DNA from: Anticarsia gemmatalis
Taxonomy: Eukaryota > Arthropoda > Insecta > Lepidoptera > Erebidae
Length of the DNA stretch: 64,000 nucleotides
Direction: 5' to 3'
NCBI RefSeq assembly: GCF_050436995.1
Contig: NC_134757.1
Span: forward strand, 1,872,501 to 1,936,500
Positions 32,081 through 46,400 of this stretch are shown here, in pieces. The position numbers were made by a program, and so were the translations under genes. How positions within the stretch are numbered: position 1 is the stretch's first letter; the number at the start of each line of letters is the position of its first letter. Under the pieces are notes generated by a model. It was not told the DNA's origin. It did not search any database and worked only from the letters and a program-made list of their open reading frames with translations.

Positions 32081-35000
32081 GTGAGTGGTGCACTTTTTTA
32101 AGCGGTCGTTGACTTTGAACTTTTTCAGACGATGTAATAATTGAATCGATTGTAATCTCGATTATTGTTGATGCTAAGTCGAGATTGCACGTTACAGTTT
32201 CTTAGTTGCCGAAATTGTTATCTTTAATTTTGTTTTTATATTTATAATTTCGTTCCTTACATTAAAAAAACTGATAATACTCGATGATGTTCTAAAAATC
32301 TGTTGAAGCAATAAAATATTTTCAAAGTCTGCTACATATTAATGTTATGCGATAAAGCGCATATTAATATAACTTTCTTTAACATTCTAAAAGCCTGATA
32401 CCTATGATATTTTTTATTAACTACATACGTACATAAAATCACACCTTCTCATAGGGGTAGGCAGAGACCAGAGAACGTATTACTTATTTTTTATCAATTA
32501 ATATTCTATATAAGTGTAAGACACACCTGCCAACCGCCTCATCACCTGTTCCCTATTAATTCAACCTTATGTGGTTGCGTTACATGTGCGTATAAAAGAT
32601 AATGAAAAAATACTGTATTTCCTTACATAGTTATTGCACTTAGCAATATTTTCACTGACCGCATGTAATATTTTATAATACGTGACATAATTAAGTATCG
32701 TAAAATATATCCTCAATGGAATAGTATAAAATTTAATTTAAAAAATAATAGCGATCAGTTGCGGCTATTCTCATAATTTTTTGATGACAAACTTTGTTAA
32801 CTACTTCGTAAATGTCATGTTAAGCATAATATTAATTTCTACTTCAATAATCTATTAATACCACACAAAATACACAATACAAAAGAACACACGTACGCAA
32901 AAGAAAATACGTAACATAATATTTCTTACTGTGCATCTGTCAACGGCAAAATGTTAAGTTCAGCTGTTAAATTAAAATACCGAATAAAAAAAACAAAATT
33001 GGCTTCAATAGGTACTCACATAAAAAACTATAGTACTTTAGAAGCATCAAAGAAGGTATAAAGCAGTTCCTGACAATAAAACAGTTAAGCCATACTTCTA
33101 AGCAAATACTTAATAAGTACATTAATTAATTAACGTTTAGAATTACAAGGATATAAACAGGTATAGAGGAAACGATTTTCTCAATCCATAAATAATGTAT
33201 CGTGTACAGTGATTCACCATGTTTGTCAGTCTAAGTAAATATTTTAATTAGTGATGTCACATCGACGATGTCATTGTTGCCCGTAGCCAGGTATTGTCTG
33301 TAACTCAGCGATTGGTTACAATATATTATAACGGATTAGATTTTATTTATACGATTTTTTCATTCACTTTTCCCGTAGATTTTAAAGGCTAATAGTTAAA
33401 CACGAAAGCAGGATTCTGAAGAAAGTGTCATGGCTGCCTATGTTACTTTTGTTATACAGTAATTAACGCTGATTTGAATGAAATTATTACTTCTGATATT
33501 TACTTCTACGAGAACCGCCTTGACCGCTATCATATTCATTGTCCACATTTGGACAAATTTAGTGTTAAATACAATTACGAAACTAATCTAAATAGCATGT
33601 CCATCAAAGTCTTCTTATACTAAACTCTCCTAGAGTATTTTTCAGCTTTTAAACTTACAGTTACGTATGAAAAGTGTAAAAAATCTTATTGTTATTTTAC
33701 CCATAACTAAAATCTTTGAATAATTAATTTATTGGCGTGTCATTTGGTTACTTTATTGATTGATTGTGCATGTAACTAAGCTGTATACTGTCATTTGTCA
33801 TACGTATAAAATACTTTCACATTTTATTTCGTAATGCCTTCTTCTTCGCATATTTTTGTTTGTAAGAGCAAAATAACCGATATCAATTGAAGCTTTCAAT
33901 ATATTTCGCTACGATATAGTTTTTTAATGCCTTCTTATTTAAATAGAATCCTTAAACCTCAAAAAAAAAATGCATAGGTATTTAGGTATCGATATAAAAT
34001 TATACGAATCCTCTTATCAAAAGTCTAATTTAAAACAGAAGACACGTTTAAACACATATACCTACATAATCAACGATTTCTACAAATGCGGTTTATGGAT
34101 TCGAGAATCATTGAGTTTAAGTAGCGGCATTAAACGTCTTAAAGCCTTCCTACTTTCAATGAATACGAGATTCAATAAATGCAAAACAAGTGCTTATACT
34201 CAACCTTCGTTTGAAAATCGTAATCTCCTGCAAGTACTCTTATAGGAAAACTTTATTTATCAACTACTTAAAGAAGCCTTTTAAGTATTTTATAACCTCG
34301 GCAAATGAGGAATTTCTTCTATTAATCGCCCTACAATTTCTATAGCGTATGGTATTATAATTACATTTGCAATTTGTTGAACTCTCATGAACCCCATAAA
34401 AGGTACAACGACTGAGTTCAAGCACATTATTTTTAGTCGGTCAAGCTCTAGAAATATAATGATTCTAGGTCTTATTATGCAAAGGAATGTCTTAAGAATA
34501 TTAATGAATTAAGAACTTTCTTTAAACATACAACTACTTGATTATTTTATTGAAATCTCAAAGTATTTTATGATTTAGAGACATTAAATGAGTGCTAACA
34601 GGAGTTTACATAAGTCTCCTAAACTGTTCAACGCAGTAAATTGGATTAATCATCCCAAATTCAAGACGTTTACGCTAACGAATGAGATAAGTACGTATTT
34701 TGAAACTAGTTATCACTGACTAGATTAGGATTACGCCCACTGCCTATACTTACTTATTAGTAAACTCCGGCCTAGCTGTCTTGCTCATGAGTCCATGAAG
34801 ATTTTTACCTTACCTGTTTAGTTCCTACGCCTGATAAAATATGTGTTTGATTATAAACAGAATCGTGTTTGATCTGCGAGTCGATTCAGTCGTGGCCACG
34901 ATGTCCATGCAGACATAACAAATATCGAGACAAGAGACAATCTATCTTATGTCTAACACCACTCTAATACTGTCTAGATATCAAAACAAGGCTTGCGTAA

Positions 35001-38000
35001 GTATAATATACTATACTCTTATGATTGTCCTTCTCTTACATACGTTCCACTGCTGTGCTGGATAAAACCTCTAAGAGCGACGAAACTTGATCATGTTTTC
35101 GGCAGAAAACAATAAGCATAATGCAGTTAGACAAATTGTATATTGTGGGTCTATCCCCCGTGATAGATTCTACGTGAAGGAATCACATGGTTAGTCTTTA
35201 ACAAAGTGTTGAAGCTGTGTAAGCCTCGCAAGCTACTTAAACGGCCTGAAATCTATTGGGACCCTATTCTTCCAGAGTTATGCCATGCCTTAATGTCACT
35301 AAATACTTAAATAGCCTATCATCTAAAGAATGACTGTGTCAATAGTTGCTGAACCCACTTCTGGTTTTCAGCTGTTTATCACAACTGACTATGTTCGATC
35401 TCAAGAATAGCTATACAGAACCTCATGATCTTAAGAATAGCCATAACAATGTCAATCTGTTTGCCCCTTTGACTTATGATTCCAAACACTAATTCATGTC
35501 TCATGTTCCGAATGTTATTACCCAGTGATGATTGCAGGAAATTAAATGTCTGTCTGTGTAAGTCTTAAGGCTTGTAAACATAATAATACCGGATGTAATA
35601 TCAGAGTACTATTGCAAGTCTCAGCAAAAACTAAGGTGCCTTCTTATTGTTCTTTCTTTCTATAAAAAAGTTAAATAGTTATAGATTAAGTAGTTTAAAG
35701 TCAGTTTATAGGTACAAAACTTTGTCAAACTCAATTAATGTTGAAGTAATATCGTACCGTTTAGAACGCGAGGTTCGTCTTTTTAGGAAGTGACGTAAAC
35801 GCCAGCTATTGTCATCAAACAACTGCCTTAAATACGTGAAAAGATTACTAAAATTTGGTAATCGTGATTGATATTTTTGTTCTAAGGCAGCCAAGTCAAA
35901 ACCATATTATTATATAGTTTTATTTCAATCATGATTATGTCGGTCTGTGTTAACAAAAACTTTTTAGAGAATTGTCAACATCAACACCAAGAAAGGTTAA
36001 TTCCATTAACCTTTATCCAAACTATGTTAAGGTCTTAAATCCGATGTCTCTAATTGCTATTACTGACACGGATCGGCTACCATCTGACCTCCGTCTTAGA
36101 GGATACATTCCTTTATTCATCTTTCCATTAGCCTCAGTAAAAAGCCGGCTATTATAGCCGAAGTATAATGTTTATCGATGTTTCGATATGAAGAAAGGCT
36201 TTGTGTTGATGTAGCGAGCCATAGAACGGTAGATAGGCGAGGGCACTCGATTCAATGCCATCACACACATATGTTATATGTATGTATGTTTGTATGCGTG
36301 TGATGATAGTTTTATCGTAGCTTCATTTGTATTCGAGAACTTATAGATAACTTTTAAGAGCTGTTGTTTTATCAATAATGATTTCCATTCCAAGTTTATC
36401 TTTTTGATTGGAACTTGTCACAATAGTCTTAGTAGAGTATGCTTATCGTGAGCTACCGACACAATTTCCGGGTCAAACAATATCATTAAGTTCTCATGTT
36501 AGAAAATTCTTAGAAACAACCATTTCGAAACACGATACGTGCAAACAAAAATACATATAAAATTGACTTATTAATTGTGAATCAAAAGTATTTAAAACAG
36601 TTTTTGAGGACACAGAATATGAAGGCCAAAAGTTACAATTATTTCTAGTTCTACTAATTAGGAAACATTTTTCAAGTACTATTTCACTATATTGTGTAAA
36701 TCAAGTTACTTAACCTACGCGTATGTCAAATAGGCACGTCGTACAATAGGTAATTGTAATCAGTATTTTGTTACACATTATATACACAGTACAAGTAAGG
36801 TATGTTAAACCAAACGCATGTTGGTAAAAGGTAAACCCTCGTTTTTAACCTCGATTTATCGGATTTAGGGCTCCTTGCGTACCACCGTTGCCACCGTACT
36901 GCAATGTAAGCAGTTGCCACCAAATACCACTGCGAGCTAATAAAATTACAAATGGAGTTAGATTTTCATAAATATGAAGCACCATTTGACTAGCAAGTTC
37001 GCAGTGTCTTGTCTACTACTATGTTGTAACTACGATTTAATTTTAAATCTATCAATACCCGTACAGGCGTTAACGACAGCCGTTAAGAACAAAAAGTAGT
37101 AATTATGAAAACACTATGATTCACTGTGTCGTCAGCTAAGTAAACTTTGTACAATAATGCTTTTATTTGCTCGCACAATGTCACTGATATATAAAATATA
37201 TCCACTCCAATATTTACTACGTACACATCGATGACGAAGAAATTTTACGATGTAGTAACGATCTTTTAAGGTTAAATTCAATAAATTTACATAACTTTAC
37301 CTCGAAAATGATTATTTTATTGTGTGCTAATCACGTTTTCTTTAATTGATCTAGTTCAAGATACACTTCTTACGATTATAGTCTTTATAACGCTCAGATT
37401 ATGGCTACTATAATTTTCATGTAAGTATCAGAATTTCCTAAAAACTGGCTTATCCTAATTTAGATTATGATAATTTCGAAAATACCACGAATTAAATTAA
37501 AAAGGTTTTCAAAACTACCTCGTTTCTATCGAGTTAATAGCTGGACAAACAACTTGAAAATAACGTTTTTTTAATTCTAAATTATCTTTATTACCTTACA
37601 TAACAATAAATACTGTTCCTGATCTTTATAAACACAAACACTGGGTCACAAGTAATTTACTTGTTAATTGATACGCTATCAATGCGGCACTAACGTTGCT
37701 AGCCAAGTATGCACCAAACTTTAATAATTCATACCAAGCAACATTACGTTTAGTTAAAAACTTTAATTACTTTAGAAAAACCGGTATTGTGAGAAAATTA
37801 AATAAATAATTATGTAAATAAATGCTACTGGTATTCACGTGAGATTTTTAGACGATTCCACAACTTGTTTTGTTTATTAGATGATCATTAATCATCGTGA
37901 GAATATCACTGTATTATAATATTTAATTTATTGTTTCATCAACCGATAGTTTATGATCATCACACTAATAACAATAAAAATAAATATTTAATTTGTGAAT

Positions 38001-40238
38001 TCTATGCTTTAAACATACTTGAATATGCACCGTCGTAAGCCGAGATCGACTCGGCTGTTTACGGTCATAAATCAAATTAATAAAATATGTAGAAAAATTA
38101 ATAGCGAGTAAAACATCTGTCTAGTGGCTTCTCTACTCTTACCTTTGCATCTTTTCTCTACCTTCCAATCTGAAGTGTTATCAGAGTCGCAAGAAATATA
38201 AGAAATAGACTTTGAATTAATGATTTGTATTAAATAATATATACATATTGGGACACGCCGATATTTGCAACTTTGACTCATTTTACGCATAATTTTGAGG
38301 ACAACTTTACATACTTTCAGTTTAACAACTCTCTTTAATAACTCTTGAACATCTGTCACAGTGTTATTTACGTTTCTATAAAGACATTTTTTCAATGAGT
38401 GTATCTAACGGGATAATGTCTCAAGCTAGTCTTCGCTTTCCACAATCTTACAAACAATTGAACTAGGAAATCGAATAAAATTCTAACAGCTTATTCACAA
38501 CTGTATTGTCTTGTAAATGCGCGACTACCGTCAATTCTACATTACATTGACAATTGCCAACATCATCTAATTGACAACTCAGTTCCCATACTACAATAAT
38601 GGGAAATTAATAAAAAAAGTCTAATTTTCCCAGCCTTAGTAAACAGGGAACGGGAAATATCAATAACATACAACCATAAGTATGTTAAATAGTTTCCTTA
38701 TGTAATCTTATTAATTCCTGTAAGGAAATATGTATATACTATGTATAATGTATAAGTTGTACCAAACAGGACGACTACATCATTGTTTTAAGAAACAAAC
38801 AACAATGTCAATTTAGCTAGAAACTTTGTGTTTCCAGTTTCCGTTATATTTATAGTCTTTACATGTAGGTTAGTAGGAAATGATACACCTACTTGGTAAA
38901 CATATTGAAATGGTAGCTGTCATTATAAATAAGGACCTCTTTTAATAAATTCTCTTTATCAGCAACAAATGACCTGTAAAATTTAAACACTAGCGAATGA
39001 AAATCTACGAAAATATTCGTCAAAATTTTATATTTTCCGCTAATTTAGACTATATAGAAGGCTGGAAGGGAAGGTAATATTACAAGCAAAAAAACCCATA
39101 ACTTTTAGTATACTTATAAAATAATTCATAAACTAGAGCTAACTAACTTCATAAGGACATTGACATTCTCGTAAGGATTCTATAGCATTGTTGAAATCTA
39201 AATGACAATAACTGAAAATTCACTCCATTCTGTGTATTGTTGTATCAAACAATGAACCTAAACAAACGGGTTAATACCTGAAAATTAATAATAATACTAT
39301 AGAATTCAGTATAAATGCCACATCGTAATTTAAGACTGCGATCGGTCAAGGCATCAAGGTTATATAGTTTTAATTGTCAAACCTATTAACATGAGAGTTT
39401 CAAAACCGTACGTAAAGTACATTTTTTCCTTAAGATACAGCTACTTTTATCAACACTATTGTTAAAAACTAATATAACTATAATAACCAGATCAATGGAA
39501 AATACGCCTCATTAAACAATAATGGAGTAAAAATATTATAATGGTCAAATTTACCTGATAACTCCAATTCCATGTGTAACCACACATACTCACTAGCACT
39601 GCGGATATTCATCTTTGTTTTAAAGCAGGAATTTCTTTATAGTAGCCAAGTCGTTAGTAAGAGGTATTGGCACTAGGCTTCCTATACATAGAAAGAATAC
39701 ACATTTATATACAACGTATAAATGTATATAAGCTCTTTTTCTTACCGTTCTCTTAATTAGTTAGGTACTAGTGAGTCCTGTCCGGAGTGAAATCAAGATA
39801 ACCGCGACAATACACCTTTTTATCAACTCATAGGTACGCGTGTTCCTGTACTGAACAAAGACTTCCCTTTTCTCCTTTAAAATCTCCCTGTCTTACAACT
39901 TAAAAATACTATATAAAGTTACTTAAGACCTTCTTCTACTGTAGGTAAGCCATGTCCTTATCAAATATTCTTTAGAACTGAGTACGGCAAGGTAACGTAA
40001 TCGCGAACAATCTGCTAAACTGTCACGTTTCTCCGAAGGATGTGTGATGTCATCTCTCGCGGTGACTAACGAATTAGGATTTATAACCCACTGTCAAGAA
40101 AGTTTGGAAGGATTTATTCAAATACCACCTTATTTGAATGTTTTGTATTGACGAAGGTAGAGTCGATGTAACGATTGTTTCTTTGATTACAAAGTTTAAT
40201 AATTAAACTTGCCTATATGAAAGAGTGAGTGTTTTAAT
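32081..40238 (+). other. Putative intron, no exon seen
   Basis: About 8 kb of AT-rich DNA. The short frames at 33970-34245, 35706-35894, 35972-36157 and 38072-38395 lack domains and coding composition. A family-A fragment is at about 32436-32480. Confidence 0.45.
32436..32480 (+). repeat. Dispersed repeat family A, fragment (copy 3)
   Basis: AATCACACCTTCTCATAGGG followed by GTAGGCAGAGACCAGAGAAC, then loses similarity. Confidence 0.65.
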
Positions 40239-40315
40239 CCCCGGTTTCTGAGGTACATTTAGTGGCAGTTTATCTATTCAATAGCGTTTAACTACACATA
40301 GAACGCTATTGAATC
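40239..40315. mobile_element. PIF/Harbinger-like MITE family C, truncated copy 1
   Basis: Left arm CCCCGGTTTCTGAGGTACAT through CTATTCAATAGCG, followed by a short spacer and the start of the complementary arm (AACGCTATTGAAT), then breaks off. Missing most of the right arm. Confidence 0.75.
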
Positions 40316-41062
40316 TAGTAATACCCATAAAGAAGACCCTTATAAAGCCTCCACTGTTCATTATTAAGAAAGTATTTGATATTAAGGTCCGATCGCACTA
40401 TTCAAAAATACGCTTACAAAAGTGATCATTGCTATTTGTTTCAAAAAGTCTCGATCATTATCTGTATCGAATAATGTAACAGATCTTATGTAGCTTACCA
40501 AAACCAGTTTCCGATTGTGCTTTATTAGTAACAAGGAACTAGACGTGCAAAAAATAGTGACAATAGCCTAGGTTAGTGTATTGACTGATGATGACTAGAT
40601 AACTTTTGTGGTTTACTGTTAGAGATTGTTATTTTAGAACTGGATGTCCTATGTAGAGTCATTTGAATGCAAAGCTCTACTCGAAATGAGAGTAATTCTA
40701 AGAATTAAATAAGGAAATAATAACATTTATTGCATTAATACGGAAATAGAAATAAATGTATTTTGTCAAGTATATACTGTTATTTACGTCTAATGTTAGG
40801 AAGAGAGCTTGGGTATTCAAGAAACGAGAATAATTTATTACCATATACTTGAATTAAGACCGCTATAAGTCTCCGCTTTACTGGAAATTTGTAACAATCC
40901 CTCTCTATATATCTATCGTATGGTTAGTTGTCAACCTAGTGTCAAAGTTGTTCAAGCCGCCCGAAAGCCGCCTCTAGGATTTAGTTACATTCAGAAATAG
41001 AATTAGTAAACTCGCAATTAAGCAGAACTGCTATAGATTACTGAAGAGTTACGTATTGCTTA

Positions 41063-41177
41063 CCCACAGTTTCTAAGATACATTTAACGGTAGTTTATCT
41101 ATTCAATAGCGTTTAAGCTCGTATAAAAGTGACAGTTTGAATAGATAAACTACCGCTAAATGTGCCTCAGAAACCGG
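41063..41177. mobile_element. PIF/Harbinger-like MITE family C, copy 2
   Basis: Near-complete palindrome: GTAGTTTATCTATTCAATAG on the left, GAATAGATAAACTACCGCTA on the right, with AGAAACCGGG at the right end. TTA precedes the left end. Ends are slightly diverged. Confidence 0.8.
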
Positions 41178-41893
41178 GCTTTAGAACAGCAAACTAGTAG
41201 TTGTATTGTTGACCTATTTATATTACAATACATTTTATCAATCAAGGTCTAAATAATAAACTCTTAGAAACAGAAGTCACGTCCAAAGTGCAACGCACTA
41301 TGATTACACTTTGCATAGAGGAAGCTTGCGTCATTTACGTCATGGAAAAGGATGCTAAGCACCGCTTATCCTGTTTGAAAACGTAGTTCCTGTTTCATTA
41401 TAGGTTGGACGAGGCAGCTTAAAGTGTCAAGGATGCCATTACAAATTTCCAAAAATGCGAAGGAAAAGTTTTACTAGTGGTTTTGCAATTACGAAAAAAA
41501 ATTGTCTTGAAATTATCATAATAAGGTTTACTTTACAAGCCTTTATTTTAAAACGAACACATTACTGTACCAAATTTGCTGATAGGTAGGGATTTTTAAG
41601 ATATCTTCTCAAAAAAAATTACTTTATCATCTTCAACTCTAGTCTATACAACTTAATACAGAGCCACTCACATTCCTTTAATTACTATACCGTTATTTAC
41701 TATTCAACATACAGTAAATCAAGCATCTGCAGCCTCCAGGCTTATATTTATTACATTAGGCCGCTATAAACTACAGATAATCATCTTACATGTTTAATTA
41801 AGATATACCGAAACGTTAAGACACTCACGCGTAACAGCTAACAGGTCATGTTGTCATTTTACATGTGAAGCAATATTATAGGAGGTCAGGATT

Positions 41894-42146
41894 ATCTATA
41901 CTAATATTATAAAGCTGAAGAGTTTGTTTGTTTGTTTGTTTGAACGCGCTAATCTCAGGAACTACTGGTCCGATTTAAAAAACAATTTCAATGTTAGATG
42001 GCCCATTTATCGAGGAAGGCTATCGGCTATATATCATCACACTACGACCAATAGGAGCAGAGTACCAGTAAAAATGTTACAAAAGCGGGGAAAAATATGA
42101 CCCATTCTCTCTTATTTGACGCAAGCGAAGTTGCACGGGTTAAAGA
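41894..42146 (-). repeat. RTE/SINE-like repeat family B, copy 3 (inverted)
   Basis: Starts ATCTATACTAATATTATAAA, has four GTTT units, then AACGCGCTAATCTCAGGAAC and ends GACGCAAGCGAAGTTGCACG. Confidence 0.85.
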
Positions 42147-42302
42147 TATAAACAATTAAATATTATGACTGTTACATAAGTCTCTGATGCCATCCCTACA
42201 TAAATAAATCATAATTGATTGTCTTATGGTGTGTAACCTTATGTATGTTCAATATGTTCATGTGTTGCCTCACGTCAAGAGGCACAAATAGTTTTTAATA
42301 TG

Positions 42303-42418
42303 TCCGGTTTCTGAGGTACATTTGGCGGTAGTTTATCTGTTCAAATTGTAATTTTTGTATGAGCTTAGACGCTTTTAAATAGATAAACTACCGTTAAATA
42401 TACCTCAGAAACTGGGGC
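42303..42418. mobile_element. PIF/Harbinger-like MITE family C, copy 3
   Basis: TCCGGTTTCTGAGGTACATT ... ATAGATAAACTACCGTTAAA ... CTCAGAAACTGGGG. Inverted arms separated by a short diverged centre. Confidence 0.8.
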
Positions 42419-43375
42419 TAAGACATGTAACCTCACATTTAAAGTTACTAGTGTGTATGCGGCGGCTAAAATGTATATACAGACCTCCTTTTCATCAACA
42501 GTTGCAATGTTCAAAAGCCAAACTCCCGGAACTAAAATCTGTCGCGAAAAGTTCAGCGTTTCGTGATACGAATTAACTTGTCATATTAAAGTGAAATAGT
42601 TATTAATAACGAAACAAGCACATACTTGCAACAATTTATTATCGTTGTAAGTTATACAATAATTCCCACGATTGTTTCCTAACGGTGAACGACACATTGA
42701 CAGGCAGGCAAAAAGATTACCGATTCGGTTGATTGATTGAATCTTTGTAATGTAACACAGTTTTTATTTACCTAGCTTTTAGTTCTGTTGATTTTTCCGT
42801 TATAGACGATAGCTTCCGCTGTTCTGATGTTCTGATTATACCTCAAAAGCAAAGATATTTTTTGGAATTCAACAGAATAATTTTATTATCATTGGTTACA
42901 AAAAAAATCCTGATATTTTTTTGCCTTTTTCCTGAGTTTCTAAAGAAGCTCCTCAATGGAATGCGTATGCTATTTCAAGAAAGAAACACAAACGGAGAAG
43001 TTAGCCATAACCAACAAATATAAAAATCTGTCAAGTGTTTTTAACTTTACCAAAAAGTGTATGCAACATTTCGCTTTTTTAATATAACATGTATGTATGT
43101 AACTAGGTATTGTTTTTAGCGCGTTAACCGACAGTCAATATGGCAACACCTCTCCCTATGGAAATTAAACTACACTTACCTACGTTACGCTCCATAAAAT
43201 TAACCCTTAATTAAAAAGGTGTGGACTGTTCCCTGAACAGTAGGTTAATGGGGTTATTTTTAGCATAATTGCCATTGTATCTTACTATTTACTTTGATAT
43301 TTTATCTCACTAGCAAATCAATGTGCTTACTATTCAATGTTTTTACAATTATACAAATCATAATTATGTGAATTA
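42419..43375 (+). other. Putative intron, no feature seen
   Basis: AT-rich, no coding frame above background. Confidence 0.45.
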
Positions 43376-43480
43376 TATCATGCCTTTTTCCCTTAAGGGT
43401 AGGCAGAGACCAAAGAACACCACTTGGTACGGTCCTTACAAACTTCCCTCGCCTCATTCACATCCATACATCTTGTCATC
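43376..43480 (+). repeat. Dispersed repeat family A, copy 4
   Basis: ATCATGCCTTTTTCCCTTAA, GGGTAGGCAGAGACCAAAGA, CACCACTTGGTACGGTCCTT, CTCATTCACATCCATACATC in order. Confidence 0.8.
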
Positions 43481-43611
43481 AACTAATATATCTGCCATCA
43501 AAAGATATTTACTTAGCATGCAAGTTACAATATATAAGAAACATACTTACAAAGTTGCAAAAACTAGTCTATCATAAAAATACATAGTGTTATTGCACTT
43601 TACACGTAAGA

Positions 43612-43725
43612 CAGGTAGTGACGTCACTTAATCACACACGGCTGACAGCGGCCGTCGGATGTAGGTCGCGGGCGCGGCAAGGCGCGGTCATATCCCATCA
43701 CTGTTCCGACCCTTCAGGCAAGCTT
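43612..43725. promoter_or_regulatory. Isolated CpG-rich patch with a CRE palindrome
   Basis: TGACGTCA at 43619-43626 is followed by a run of CG-rich sequence (GACAGCGGCCGTCGG, GTCGCGGGCGCGGCAAGGCG) unlike its AT-rich surroundings. It could be an enhancer or alternative promoter, or a fragment of an unrecognised repeat. No adjacent exon is evident. Confidence 0.3.
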
Positions 43726-44545
43726 TCTTTTCATATTCACTGTTTAATATGTGAATGAATCATTGTGAAATGTACTGGTGAATGAGCGCTATGGATGATT
43801 GTATAGTAGGTCTTCCTGGAAATATTGTACTGAAACTCGAAATCACTTTGGCACCTTTGTATCTTCATGCATAGTACAGAAGATCTGGGATAATCACAAA
43901 CTACTATTGCATTTTCTTTGCCTGCTTGCCTTCGGATATAATAAGTATGCAATAAATTTGATAAATTCTAATGCAAGTATTAAGTTTTTTAGCAAGATAT
44001 CTTTTTCTTTTCCTTAAAACATACACTCTCCACCGGAAAATTATGGCATACATTACGTACCTACATGAAAGTAAGTAAAAAACGGAAGTCATGTTTTCAC
44101 GCGATTGTAAAAGTTCAATTTCAAAAAGCAATTAACAAAACCTATCCCATTTAAAATGGTCAGTACGACATGTCATTCGTTCACATGGTTGCATCGACTT
44201 AATGGGCTCATGTCCACTGGGGCACTAACACAAAATAGATTACCAAGGTGCGGCTGTTTTACAACAATACCTTTACCTACATTTAACAAAGTAAACTTTC
44301 CAAATGTAGTTTTTATATCCCTCGCACGTGCTTGTCATATAAAGTTTGTAGGTATAATTTTATCAAGAAATCATTTATTATCATATAAGGTCACAAATGG
44401 ACACTTAAGAATGTATCGGTTTAAAAATGACTTAAGTGTATGACACTTTCACAGCCGTTATTTGGAGAGTACCATTAATACATGTAACCAATATTTTTCC
44501 AAATATTTATCAGACGTTTCACATATAAAAGGATTCAGGAGCTAA

Positions 44546-44660
44546 CCCCCGGTTTCTAAGGTACATTTAGCGGTAGTTTATCTTTTCAACTGTGTTTAAA
44601 CTCATACAAAAAAAAACGCTATTGAATAGATAAACTACCGCTAAATGTACTCAGACACCG
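44546..44660. mobile_element. PIF/Harbinger-like MITE family C, copy 4
   Basis: CTAACCCCCGGTTTCTAAGG on the left, CTACCGCTAAATGTACTCAG on the right; TAA flanks both ends within a base or two. Confidence 0.85.
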
Positions 44661-44663
44661 GGC

Positions 44664-46285
44664 ATAAGTCAACTCGTATCAACTTAAAGAAGAAATATGT
44701 GAAGTTAACTTTGTTTATAATCACACTTATGTATTAAGTCCTCAATGTATAAGATATTTCACGTAGTAGTAGCTTGTAATAGTGACTGTTTGAAAATGTA
44801 CGGCGCTGAAAACGGCTGCTTTAACACCGTCTTGTTTACTACAGGTCGTTAAGCTATAATATACCAAGCTAAGAATCAAAGTAGCTATAATCTACAGAAA
44901 TAACCTACCACGACAAACAATACGGAACCTATACCTAGAACTAACTTAAACAACTTAACGACTACCGTCTAAACAAACTGACTAACTGACGTATGTTTTA
45001 AATGCCTCTCAAAGTCTAAAGCACGGCTCCTTACTTTTACTAGCACTAAACGTCCACATACTACACCACATTGTTTAACTTCGATCTTTTCATGCAAGTC
45101 TCTTTGTAATTCAACGAAATAAAAAAAAATCTGATGTTTACTCACCATGATTTTCTTAATTAAGAATATTTTGGCTCGTTTAGCTTGGTGGCGGTCCTGG
45201 CTTAATATTGAATTCCGACTACAGTGCTTATTCATAAAAAAATAAAAAATGTTGAATAATTGCATTATTTCGACTGCTAAATAGTGCTAAGTAACCAACA
45301 CCAAACCGAAGAAAATTCAAAGACTTTTTTGACATTCTTCTAAACATAATATTATGTATATCTAATTCATGAAAGCACGAAACAAAAAAACCATTTTGAC
45401 CATGATTCTTATATTGAAGTTGCCATCGAAACTTCGATTTAAAGAAACGCAGTAGGCCTACTATTCTTCAATGAAGGACAATGGACTACAACCTGAAAGG
45501 TGAAAGTAAATGTGTCAAGCGTGAAAGCTGGTGAAAGAGCTCTTCATACAAGACGTTTTGTTTAACACCATTGTTTGTATGGATTATGTATGTATGTTTG
45601 TTGTTTTCCGAAATTTATTTTAGTTGTATGGTTTGCTGTGCATTTGTATTCTATATTTAAGTGACTATTATGTTAATAGGAAATATATTGCCGGTTATTT
45701 TGCTTTTAGTGACCATAAGAAACTAGAACTATGTACATAAATTTCTTAGTATAATTTACAGTTTATGCAGGTTTCTATATACTTCGTAAATCTTTATACA
45801 CATATATAATTCTTCTGTAAGTGTGTATGTCACTGAACTTCTCCTAAACGACTGGACCGAATTTGATGATTTTTTTTGTGTGTGTTCAAGGGGATCTAAG
45901 AATGGTTTAGATTCACAAAAAAGAAAATTAAATTATATTTAATATATTTTTTTAATTACATGGCAAAACAACGTTAGCCGATTCAGCTAGTAGCTACATA
46001 AATCTGTTTGTAAACTTATATCTACAATACCCGTAAAGCGAGTGTAAAATCCTTTTTTATAGGAGAGCAAGATACTCGTCCGTATTCGCGACCTTTTATA
46101 GGGAGTCAGCGAAGGCAATAAATTATACGGTCACTTAGTCATCCAACATGTGTGTCACTGACATTTCGGATTTTTTCGTCAACTAGCTGAGAAAGGTGAA
46201 AAAAATGTCAGCCATATGCCTTCCGCCACGAATTTTAAATGCGACATTTTACCTAATGAACTCTCTAAAATTGATTTCCTCTTGC
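44664..46285 (+). other. Putative intron, no feature seen
   Basis: AT-rich. A 98-codon minus-strand frame at 44969-45265 has no recognisable domain. Confidence 0.45.
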
Positions 46286-46400
46286 TCAATTCTCTACATT
46301 CGGTACTGTCGAGTATCGAAAGGTTGGCGTTTAAAATCTGCTCCCAAAATAGTTTAAACAGAGCCTGGCAGAGGCGCTAAACCGATTTTCGTGTATTTTT
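46286..46400 (+). repeat. Dispersed repeat family D, copy 1
   Basis: CATTCGGTACTGTCGAGTAT ... GCGTTTAAAATCTG ... AGAGGCGCTAAACCGATTTT. Same block order as 62690-62800. Confidence 0.6.

Noticed and set aside
44156..44443. 95-codon plus-strand frame
   Set aside because: No recognisable domain, no conserved motif, no splice context; treated as chance.
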